Shown here one piece after another: positions 1 through 6,903 of a stretch of DNA of 18,396 bases; the first letter of the stretch is position 1; each line of letters begins with the position of its first letter. Both the position numbers and the translations under genes were made by a program. The notes beneath the pieces are model-generated. The model searched no databases. It was given only the letters and a program-made list of their open reading frames with translations, and was not told where the DNA came from. The stretch comes from Promethearchaeota archaeon (lineage in GTDB: Archaea > Asgardarchaeota > Lokiarchaeia > Sigynarchaeales > SOKP01), in the NCBI GenBank assembly GCA_030620005.1, contig JAUXAJ010000073.1, positions 1 through 18,396 on the forward strand. Reading direction: 5' to 3'.

Positions 1-237
1 AAAAGTTTTGAAGATACTCCTAATATTGTTGGGGATTTCAAGCTTCCAGTACTCGTTCAAAGGGGTGCTGAAGATACTCTAATGACAGGAACAGAAGAAC
101 TAAAAGATGCGTTTAAAACAAAGGATATGACCTATCGGGAATATGAAGGATTGTATCACGAGATTTATAACGAGTTAGAAAAAGATCGGAAAAAGGTTTT
201 AAAGGACCTAAGCGACTGGCTAGAAAGCCACATTTAA
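1..237 (+). CDS. Alpha/beta hydrolase, lysophospholipase/monoacylglycerol-lipase-like (C-terminal part)
   Basis: Open from the first base in frame 1 to TAA at 235-237, giving the last 78 residues of a protein whose 5' part lies outside the window. The tail has the end pattern of monoacylglycerol lipases and PldB-type lysophospholipases: a strand LPVLVQRGAEDTL carrying the likely catalytic acid (D25 of the fragment), then EGLYHEIYNE with the likely catalytic His (H53), and a final helix ending in WLESH. The usual HG-D motif reads RGAED here. The family hydrolyses ester bonds of glycerides or lysophospholipids; the nucleophile Ser region is missing, so the substrate cannot be judged. It converges with the histidine kinase on the other strand. 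Confidence 0.8.
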   Translation, partial: KSFEDTPNIVGDFKLPVLVQRGAEDTLMTGTEELKDAFKTKDMTYREYEGLYHEIYNELEKDRKKVLKDLSDWLESHI

Positions 238-260
238 TTCATTTTAAGGATTATATTAAT

Positions 261-292
261 TCTTTTTATTATTTTATTGTTCCCTTTTTTTT
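261..292 (+). terminator. T-rich transcription end after the hydrolase
   Basis: Several T runs, ending in eight or more consecutive T, follow the hydrolase stop by about 25 nt. Archaeal RNA polymerase terminates at such U-rich tracts without needing a hairpin. The site lies between two convergent genes, which fits, but the call rests only on composition. Confidence 0.35.
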
Positions 293-2165
293 AATTAATT
301 GGTAGCGTTACTACAAACTTAGCTCCCTTGTTTCTTCCATTTGACTCGACCCATATGTCTCCTCCGTGTAAATAAACGAATTGTTTTGATATAAATAATC
401 CCAAACCAGAACCTTGGATATCTAAATATTCCAATTCGGGTCTATATCTTTCAATCTTACCAAATCTAGTAAAGATTTGTTTCATTTCTTGCCTTGTCAA
501 GCCTACGCCTGTATCCTTAACGGATAATTCCACGGTATCGTCTTTCTTTTTTAGTGAAATTGTAATATTTCCTTTCGGTGGTGTATTCTTTATTGCGTTT
601 GATAACAGATTCAAAAAAACTTGTTCAATTCTCATGCCATCAGCATTTACGTGGATTTCGTCCTGAATCTTGAGTTCGAGATTTAATTCTCTTTTTTTTA
701 TATGTGGTCTCATTTCTTCTGAACATTCTTTAATAAGTTCGCCAAGGTCAATTTCTTGCTTGTCTAATTTCAATTTTTCGTATTCAATGCGCGACACATC
801 AAGTAACTTATCAACAAGCTTTTTTAATCGTTCGCTTCCTCTTTCTATCAATTTTATAGTTTCACCGATTTCTTTTTCTGAACTTGTTTTATATATAATG
901 GATAAAAATTCAGCTCCTCCGCTTATTGAAAATAGAGGCGTTTTTAATTCGTGGGAAACCCTTGACATTAAATTTTTTCTAATTTTTTCTAATTCTTCCA
1001 ATTTCCTTACTTGTTCTTTAATAAGAAATTCGGAATTTTTCCGCTCTGAAACGTCGTGAATTAATAATTGCATGAATATTTCGTCTCTAATGGACACCTT
1101 TGACGACTGAAGATTTCCCCAAATGAGGCTTCCATCTTTTTTATATATTTCTAAATCAAGGCGATGAATTTCCTCTCCTTTGATGAACTTTTTAAAGGTG
1201 TTTAGAAGTATCGGTAGGTTCTCTCGGGGTATAGCTGAAAGACTCTTAAAATCCTTACCAATTAAATCCTCTTTAGTATATCCAAGCATTTTTTCCGTTG
1301 TAGGATTACAATCAATAATCACGCCTTTCGAATTAATTAATAAGATAGAGGACGGCGTATTTTCGAAGAGGTGTCTATATTTTATTTCTGATTCTTTTAA
1401 TTTTTCTTCTGCTTCCTTACGCTTGGTTATATCGCGAGCAATAGCTAAAACTGAAACTAATTCGCCCTCTGAATCCATGATGGGGTAGAAGTTGGTTTGA
1501 AGATAAAAATAAATACCACTTTTAGTTTTGCTTCTATACTCAACATTTTTTACTTGATTACCCTTAGTCAACTTGTAGAGAGCTGTTTCTACCATTTTAA
1601 TATCATCTAGGTGTACTAATTTTAACACGCTAATGTCCTTTAATTCCTCCTCAGTATACCCTCTATTTTCATATGCCTTATTAACATATCGAGCCGTTCC
1701 ATTCAAGTTAAACAATCCAATAAGGTCGGAGGACGTCTCTACTAATGTTCGATATTTCTCTTCGCTTTTGCGTAATGCTTCTTCTGCTAACTTGCGCTCG
1801 GTGATATCGTGGCCAATACCTAAAACTGCGTAAACTTTACCTTTTTTTTTCAAAGGAATGCCGTAAACTTTCACACAAATGTATTTACCGTCTTTTTTTT
1901 TGAGCTTGTATTCCACAAATTCTGAATTTCTACCTTTTTCCATGATCTCTAAAGTAGCTTTCCAAGCTTTTGATATTTGTTCTTCATCGAGTAAATCTAC
2001 AAAAGAAATATTTTCAATCTCTTGTCTCTCGTATCCAAGTGCATTTAAAGCGGTATCATTGGCATCAAGCACGTTTCCTTTAAGATCGCTCACATAAATT
2101 AAATTTAAAGAATATTCAAACAAATCTTTATGCTGTTCTCTAATTTCTTCGCGATTATATTTCAA
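291..2165 (-). CDS. Sensor histidine kinase with three PAS domains
   Basis: A 624-residue soluble kinase with no signal peptide or membrane segment. Three PAS/PAC units lie at about residues 10-125, 132-250 and 258-378, each ending in a D-[IV]-[TS]-[EK]-R-K signature. The dimerisation/phosphoacceptor domain (about 395-465) has the H-box SRVSHELKTPL with phospho-His 405. The ATPase domain has the N-box Asn 523, G1 DTGVGL (551-556), F-box IFTRFGK and G2 GSGLGL (585-590), so all catalytic boxes look intact. It probably senses an internal small molecule or redox cue and phosphorylates a response regulator, but no receiver domain is fused and no regulator lies nearby. The start is TTG at 2163-2165; the frame is open upstream to a TGA near 2219 with no ATG or GTG in that stretch, and the first internal Met is residue 75. 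Confidence 0.93.
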   Translation of the reverse strand: MKYNREEIREQHKDLFEYSLNLIYVSDLKGNVLDANDTALNALGYERQEIENISFVDLLDEEQISKAWKATLEIMEKGRNSEFVEYKLKKKDGKYICVKVYGIPLKKKGKVYAVLGIGHDITERKLAEEALRKSEEKYRTLVETSSDLIGLFNLNGTARYVNKAYENRGYTEEELKDISVLKLVHLDDIKMVETALYKLTKGNQVKNVEYRSKTKSGIYFYLQTNFYPIMDSEGELVSVLAIARDITKRKEAEEKLKESEIKYRHLFENTPSSILLINSKGVIIDCNPTTEKMLGYTKEDLIGKDFKSLSAIPRENLPILLNTFKKFIKGEEIHRLDLEIYKKDGSLIWGNLQSSKVSIRDEIFMQLLIHDVSERKNSEFLIKEQVRKLEELEKIRKNLMSRVSHELKTPLFSISGGAEFLSIIYKTSSEKEIGETIKLIERGSERLKKLVDKLLDVSRIEYEKLKLDKQEIDLGELIKECSEEMRPHIKKRELNLELKIQDEIHVNADGMRIEQVFLNLLSNAIKNTPPKGNITISLKKKDDTVELSVKDTGVGLTRQEMKQIFTRFGKIERYRPELEYLDIQGSGLGLFISKQFVYLHGGDIWVESNGRNKGAKFVVTLPIN

Positions 2166-2218
2166 ACTAATCCACTTCAGAAAATCTTTTGTTTCGTGAA
2201 GATTTAATGAATGTTTTC

Positions 2219-2228
2219 ATATATATTT
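2219..2228 (-). promoter_or_regulatory. TATA-box-like element upstream of the histidine kinase
   Basis: On the minus strand an alternating A/T stretch (AAATATATAT) is centred about 58 nt before the TTG start. With usual archaeal spacing this predicts transcription starting about 30 nt before the gene. It lies in the 125-nt gap after the methyltransferase, suggesting the kinase has its own promoter. Confidence 0.35.
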
Positions 2229-2290
2229 GTTTTTTTTTTTGAAAAGGATTGTTTTTTAAATTATGAAAAGAAAACTGCTCTTCACAGAAT

Positions 2291-3355
2291 TTAAAAAGTT
2301 CTTTGGGCGTACTTTCTTTCTTGTTGATTTTTTTTGCTTAATCTCTGATTATAATTATTGATTCTCTTTTCCAAGCTAGATTTGAACGAATTTTTTACTT
2401 TTAGATCGCATAATACATCTAATAAAATTTTAGAATTCAAGAATTCTTTTTTACTTTTAATGTTGCGGAAATTATAGTTTAATTCTGAAAGCAAGTCGCT
2501 TAACACGCGAGTGCTCAATTCTAAATGAGGGATTAAGCTTGAATTATCTTCGTTAAATGTCTTACCTTCTAAAATTCTGGATTTTATCACTTCAATTCTA
2601 GGATATTTCTCGTAAGCGTACCCTTTAACTCCTAATTTAAGGCAAGCAGCTAACGTCGTACACGTTCCACCAAAGGGATCTAAAACGGTTTGTGGATTTG
2701 GAGCTAATTTTATGCATTTACACGGAAGCCCAATTGGAAAAGGAGCGTCGTGTCCTTTTTTGACCGTTGCTCCCGTAGTTTTTTTATAATTAATCAACCA
2801 CGCGTTGCCTGCATCTCTTAAATCTGAATCAGAATATCGACCAATATTGGATTTATCTGCGTATGGTATTCCAATTGCTTTTGGATTAAGTCTATACTCT
2901 TTTTTATTCTTTACGAAAAGGAAAACATGCTCCCAAATGTTATTTAATCGCTTACTTCCACCCGTTGGAGTGTAATGACCTTTACCCAAAAAAGTTTTAA
3001 GCCAAATCACGTCTTGAATTCGCTTCCACGACGCTTGTTCCGCTGTAATCGCTACTTTTTCGGACTTGCCTTGATCTATTGCAGAATCGCCGATGTTAAG
3101 AAAAAATAAAGCACTTTTTTTAGCTATCCTATAACACTCCTTCCAAACGTTCTTCAAGAACGAGAGATAATTGCCTTCTTCCATGGCATCGTCGTACTTT
3201 TCGCTAAAATCGGAAGAGTAGATTTTCCTTCTATTATAAGGGGAAGAAGTAATTATAACATCAATTGATTCGTCTTCTAATTCTGACATGTCCTCTGACG
3301 ATTTTAAAAAAACCGTTTGATTGTAAAGTTCTAATTTTTTCGAAGTCAAACTCAC
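2291..3355 (-). CDS. Beta-class DNA methyltransferase (N4-C or N6-A type), paralog 1
   Basis: A 354-residue S-adenosylmethionine-dependent DNA methyltransferase. Catalytic motif IV comes first (TSSPYN, residues 36-41) and the SAM-binding motif I last (DPFGGTCTT, 226-234), the order of the beta class. The surrounding DAPFPIGLPCKCIKLA stretch before motif I also fits. Two signature positions deviate: the first Pro of the SPPY box is Ser, and the second Gly of FxGxG is Cys. The last 90 residues are a Lys/Asn/Ser-rich helical tail without a recognised domain. The start is GTG at 3353-3355; an in-frame TTG lies three codons in and no ribosome site is obvious. It is divergently transcribed from a second methyltransferase whose N-terminus is clearly related (KSSE-M-E/S-V-TS-PY pattern). 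No restriction endonuclease is adjacent. Target base and site cannot be read from sequence alone. Confidence 0.88.
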   Translation of the reverse strand: MSLTSKKLELYNQTVFLKSSEDMSELEDESIDVIITSSPYNRRKIYSSDFSEKYDDAMEEGNYLSFLKNVWKECYRIAKKSALFFLNIGDSAIDQGKSEKVAITAEQASWKRIQDVIWLKTFLGKGHYTPTGGSKRLNNIWEHVFLFVKNKKEYRLNPKAIGIPYADKSNIGRYSDSDLRDAGNAWLINYKKTTGATVKKGHDAPFPIGLPCKCIKLAPNPQTVLDPFGGTCTTLAACLKLGVKGYAYEKYPRIEVIKSRILEGKTFNEDNSSLIPHLELSTRVLSDLLSELNYNFRNIKSKKEFLNSKILLDVLCDLKVKNSFKSSLEKRINNYNQRLSKKNQQERKYAQRTF

Positions 3356-3566
3356 TCACGTTTTTGCTTATAAAGCCTAAGCGAATTCTTTTAATTTAAA
3401 AAGGTAAATTTCAATATTTAATTACTTTAAAATCAATTTAAATTTAATTATTAACGTGAAATCTTAGCGAGATAACTCGTAACCACGCAATTTTAGAAGT
3501 TCACTGATTTATGTTTTATTAAACACGCGATAATAATTTTTTTTTAAAAAGAGCAAGTTATATTAT
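3356..3566. promoter_or_regulatory. Divergent promoter region between the two methyltransferases
   Basis: A 211-nt AT-rich spacer between head-to-head genes. For the minus-strand gene a TATA-like TTTAAATT lies at about 3391-3400, and for the plus-strand gene TTTTATTAAA lies at 3514-3523, about 45 nt before the ATG. The shared spacer could allow co-regulation. Box positions are read by eye. Confidence 0.4.
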
Positions 3567-4655
3567 ATGATGAATGAGCTGAGGATCGCTAATCAAATAA
3601 TTTTTTTCAAGTCGTCAGAAAGCATGAAAGAAATTGAATCGAATTCCGTTACCTTAGTTGTTACTTCCCCTCCTTACTGGAATGCTAGAGATTATGGAAA
3701 TATTGAACAAATCGGATTTGGTCAATCCTATCAACAATACATGATCTCTTTAAATAAAGTTTGGGAAGAATGTGTTCGCGTGCTGCAACCAAATGGAAAG
3801 ATCGCGATAAATGTGCAACCGCTCCCCATCAGTAATAAGCATTCAGGTTTTAACCGTCGAATTATTCAAAACATTATGTTTGACATTGAAAAATTCATGA
3901 GAACAAACGATTTACATCTTAGCGGAATGCATTACTGGGACAAATCGACTTATGTTAATAACGTCTCCTGGGGAAGCTATCCAAAACCAACTAATATCGC
4001 GTCTAACACGTCTTTTGAGCAAATTTTTGTATGGGTTAAACGCGGAAAAACTAGGAAAATTGAGGCCGAAGTCATGAATAAAAACGAGCTAAAAAAAAAC
4101 GAATGGCGCCATTGGGCAGTTAGATGCATTTGGGACGACATTATTCCTGTTATTAAAATAAGTAGTAAGGGAGAAAACGTTTTTGGACACCCCGCACCTT
4201 TTCCCGAAGATATTCCTTATCGATTAATACGAATGCATACAGTAGAAGGAGAAATCGTATTAGATCCGTTTTTAGGCTCGGGAACTACTTTAAAAGTTTG
4301 TAGAATATTACATAGAAAAGGTATTGGTTACGAGTTAAACTCGGATTACGAAAATTTGATCAAAAAAAGAGTAATGGAGGATTGGACGCCACCCAATATC
4401 GAAAAAGAATACGTTACTGTTGGTTCTGAAACAATCAAAAGTATTATTAATAGATTAATCAATTTGACTTGGAAATTTAAGCCCAATATTGAAGATCGTG
4501 GCATGGATTCTAAAGAAAAAAAAGAATACATTTATTCTGAATCCTTAAAATACCTAGAAAAAAGCAATGTGTTTTCAAAATCGTTTCTACAAAAAATTGG
4601 CTTGAAGAAAAAGCAAGATCGTTTCAAATCTTTCGAAGAATTTACTCCAAATTAA
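3567..4655 (+). CDS. Beta-class DNA methyltransferase (N4-C or N6-A type), paralog 2
   Basis: A 362-residue DNA methyltransferase with canonical boxes: motif IV TSPPYW (residues 33-38), the HPAPFPEDIPYRLI stretch (208-221), motif I DPFLGSGTT (233-241) and a following GIGYELN strand. Motif order is beta class, and TSPPYW is typical of N4-cytosine enzymes of the PvuII/BamHI type, though N6-adenine activity cannot be excluded. The C-terminal 90 residues are charged and unrecognised, and differ from those of the divergent paralog at 2291-3355. The start is ATG; an ATG doublet makes Met1 or Met2 equally possible. It is followed after 10 nt by a HAD phosphatase gene, so the two are probably one operon. 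Two related methyltransferases side by side often serve the two strands of an asymmetric site. Confidence 0.93.
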   Translation: MMNELRIANQIIFFKSSESMKEIESNSVTLVVTSPPYWNARDYGNIEQIGFGQSYQQYMISLNKVWEECVRVLQPNGKIAINVQPLPISNKHSGFNRRIIQNIMFDIEKFMRTNDLHLSGMHYWDKSTYVNNVSWGSYPKPTNIASNTSFEQIFVWVKRGKTRKIEAEVMNKNELKKNEWRHWAVRCIWDDIIPVIKISSKGENVFGHPAPFPEDIPYRLIRMHTVEGEIVLDPFLGSGTTLKVCRILHRKGIGYELNSDYENLIKKRVMEDWTPPNIEKEYVTVGSETIKSIINRLINLTWKFKPNIEDRGMDSKEKKEYIYSESLKYLEKSNVFSKSFLQKIGLKKKQDRFKSFEEFTPN

Positions 4656-4665
4656 GAAGAAAATC

Positions 4666-5199
4666 ATGAAAGAAATTCACGTGTTCGACATAGACGGCTG
4701 CGTTTTAACGTCGCAATTTCCAAACATTTCCGAGAATAACCAATCAGGAGAAAAGGGTGTTAGAGAAGTCCTTGAAATCAGTGAAAAAGTCTCACTATTC
4801 CCAGAATTCTTGATATTTTACGAAAACCGTTGCAAGGTCGCAAATGAGGTTATTTTTTTAACGGGACGCCAAGAAAGTGAATTTGGAAAATTAACCAGAA
4901 ATCAATTAAAACCATTAGAAGAAATAAGGGCTTATCGAATATATTTTTATCCTGAAGAGAAATCTCACAGAGCTAAAGAATATTTTGATTGGAAAGTTGT
5001 TAAAATTCAAGAGATCTTTGATAGTGTAATTAAAAGAGCGAACTCATCTCATATTCCTGTTAATCATTTTGTTTTTAGGATATTTGACGACATGTCCGAT
5101 TATTTCTCAAGAATAAAAAACATTGCTGAGAGATTCAATTTGACCGTCTCATTAACGTTAATTAATCGTCCTAAAGATTGGAAAGCTTTAATTAAGTAA
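4666..5199 (+). CDS. HAD-family phosphatase resembling polynucleotide 3'-phosphatase / RNA-repair HAD
   Basis: A 177-residue HAD protein. Motif I is FDIDGC (nucleophile D8, acid D10), motif II is FLTGR (T66-R68), a Lys at 110 in FDWK can serve as motif III, and motif IV is IFDDMSDY (D141, D142). The spacing of TGR, the basic KSHRAKEYFDWK stretch and the DD motif resembles the 3'-phosphatase half of T4 polynucleotide kinase and the HAD domain of so-called Swiss-army-knife RNA-repair proteins. A role in healing 3'-phosphate ends of RNA or DNA is therefore plausible but inferred from pattern only; a small-molecule phosphatase is the alternative. It sits 10 nt behind a DNA methyltransferase, with no clear ribosome site in the gap, and ends 8 nt from the convergent beta-CASP gene. 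Confidence 0.72.
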   Translation: MKEIHVFDIDGCVLTSQFPNISENNQSGEKGVREVLEISEKVSLFPEFLIFYENRCKVANEVIFLTGRQESEFGKLTRNQLKPLEEIRAYRIYFYPEEKSHRAKEYFDWKVVKIQEIFDSVIKRANSSHIPVNHFVFRIFDDMSDYFSRIKNIAERFNLTVSLTLINRPKDWKALIK

Positions 5200-5207
5200 C
5201 GATTTCA

Positions 5208-6716
5208 TCAATCAGCCTTGAAGATGATCTTAAATGGTTTAGCATCGATTTTTGGTACAATCACGTTAATGTCCGTATTTTTGAATAGTTTTTTAAATAG
5301 TCCGGAATATCTGGTGTGAATGGGAAGCAAATGCTGTGGTTCTATTTCTTTCACGAACTTGTAAATATCGTGAGTTTTGGCGTGTCCTGACGCGTGAATT
5401 CGATATGAAGGGAGCCCCAAATTTCTTAACTTATTTTCTAAACTTCTGGTATTATCGTAACGCTCCTCGGCGTATGGATCGATATCAGAGGCAAGAAATG
5501 CTCCAGTTAAATGAAGGGGTAAAAATTCTTCTAAGGGATCTTGTAAATTTGTGTAAAACAAAAAAAAATTGGATTTTATCTCTTTTAAATCGTCTAAATT
5601 TTTTAACCTCCATTTCTTTTCTTTTCTTTCAAAAATTTGCCTGATTTCTTTTTGCCAGTGGTACAACTTATTATTTCTATTTTTTTGCTTTAAAATTAGA
5701 ATGTTGTCGTCTTTTATCAAGTCAGGATCTCTCATGGTCTCGTGTTGCGAGTCTTGGTTTAGCACGTAATAAAAATATGCGTCCTTTTCAGATATAATAT
5801 ATTTCCATCCGTGGTTTTTAGCAATATTTACAAGAGTTCTAAAACGGTCCCAATCTGCACGGTGATATTTCACCACGAAATAATCAAACACGATATCGTT
5901 AAACAATACTTCCAATTGATCTTTAACTCTTGCTTCGGATTCAATAGATCCCTTGTGAATGAAGGTGCCTTCGCAGATAAGAGCCATGACTTTAGAGTTT
6001 CCATGTATTTTCTCTTCATTTAAAGACAGTTGCTTTACTTTTTCAATTAAATCGTCTGTCATGCTCTTGAGGGGGCCATGCATTCTAAAATCACCAGGAT
6101 AAACAATTAATCCTGCAGATGTAGAAATGATGAATCCATAAGCAGCAGGAATGGAATGATCAACGTGAACGGGATGTATTTTCATCCCTTTAATGTCTAT
6201 AATATCTCCTGTTCTAAAACTTCGCCAGTTAATTCCGTAATAAAAGTTTTCAAAAGAGACAGCCGACGATTTGGAATACGCATTAATTATTTTTTCTGTT
6301 ATTTCTCCTGCATGGATGGGAACGTTACGGTTAACAAAAGGAATGCCATAATAATGATCTTTGTGAGCGTGAGAAATAAAGATCCCGTCTAAATTTGAAG
6401 GAGGGTCCACTTTTCCCTTGCATTCTGCTACTTTTTTGGTGTAATATTGACCCTCCTTTAGAAAATAATGCCATGTATATAAATTATCGATAGAGACAAT
6501 TTCTTCGGATGGCATTAAATCGATTTCAATTAATTCTTCAATTGTAGATGGATTGCCATGTTCTCTTTTATAATCGTATAATTTCCGGGCATTTACTCCA
6601 AAATCAAGAAAGATTTTTACATCGTATTTGAAATCTTCTAAAAGAACTTTATTTCCGCCAATCTCGTTAGCTCCACCAAAATATGTTAGACTAACCTTAT
6701 TTTCTGTATCGTCCAT
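5208..6716 (-). CDS. Metallo-beta-lactamase/beta-CASP protein, RNase J-like, paralog A
   Basis: A 502-residue protein with GGANEIGGN at the N-terminus (14-22), the zinc motif HAHKDH (116-121), HVDHS (184-188), the metal-bridging Asp in YPGDFR (D209), CEGT (E249, beta-CASP motif A), HASGH (441-445) and a terminal PIHT (465-468). This set is characteristic of beta-CASP nucleases of the RNase J / archaeal CPSF superfamily, which cut RNA (5'-3' exo- or endonuclease) and sometimes DNA. An insert at about 65-105 lies between the first strands and the HxHxDH loop. Not a typical RNase J: the C-terminal dimerisation domain is absent and the beta-CASP region is divergent. The start is ATG with a purine-rich AGAGAGAAG upstream. 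It is divergent from a paralog at 6904 and convergent with the HAD gene. Confidence 0.85.
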   Translation of the reverse strand: MDDTENKVSLTYFGGANEIGGNKVLLEDFKYDVKIFLDFGVNARKLYDYKREHGNPSTIEELIEIDLMPSEEIVSIDNLYTWHYFLKEGQYYTKKVAECKGKVDPPSNLDGIFISHAHKDHYYGIPFVNRNVPIHAGEITEKIINAYSKSSAVSFENFYYGINWRSFRTGDIIDIKGMKIHPVHVDHSIPAAYGFIISTSAGLIVYPGDFRMHGPLKSMTDDLIEKVKQLSLNEEKIHGNSKVMALICEGTFIHKGSIESEARVKDQLEVLFNDIVFDYFVVKYHRADWDRFRTLVNIAKNHGWKYIISEKDAYFYYVLNQDSQHETMRDPDLIKDDNILILKQKNRNNKLYHWQKEIRQIFERKEKKWRLKNLDDLKEIKSNFFLFYTNLQDPLEEFLPLHLTGAFLASDIDPYAEERYDNTRSLENKLRNLGLPSYRIHASGHAKTHDIYKFVKEIEPQHLLPIHTRYSGLFKKLFKNTDINVIVPKIDAKPFKIIFKAD

Positions 6717-6903
6717 TGATTATCTTCTCTCTAAATTAAAGGAGAAAAAACCTTTTTTTTTTGACTTCTAAATGAAAAACTAAGTGTTATAAATATATCT
6801 CCAAATCCATTAATATATTAATTTAACTTTATTGATAATAACCAACCAAAAATATTTTAAAAAACAAAATCTAAATTAAAACAAAACATTGAAGCGTGAT
6901 AAA
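6717..6903. promoter_or_regulatory. Divergent promoter region between the two beta-CASP genes
   Basis: A 187-nt spacer between head-to-head paralogs. TATA-like stretches lie at about 6786-6799 for the minus-strand gene and at about 6809-6826 and 6851-6864 for the plus-strand gene. Low-GC background makes individual boxes uncertain. Confidence 0.35.

Noticed and set aside
2291..4655. Complete type II restriction-modification system
   Set aside because: No gene nearby shows PD-(D/E)XK, HNH or other restriction endonuclease features; only the beta-CASP and HAD proteins remain as possible effectors.
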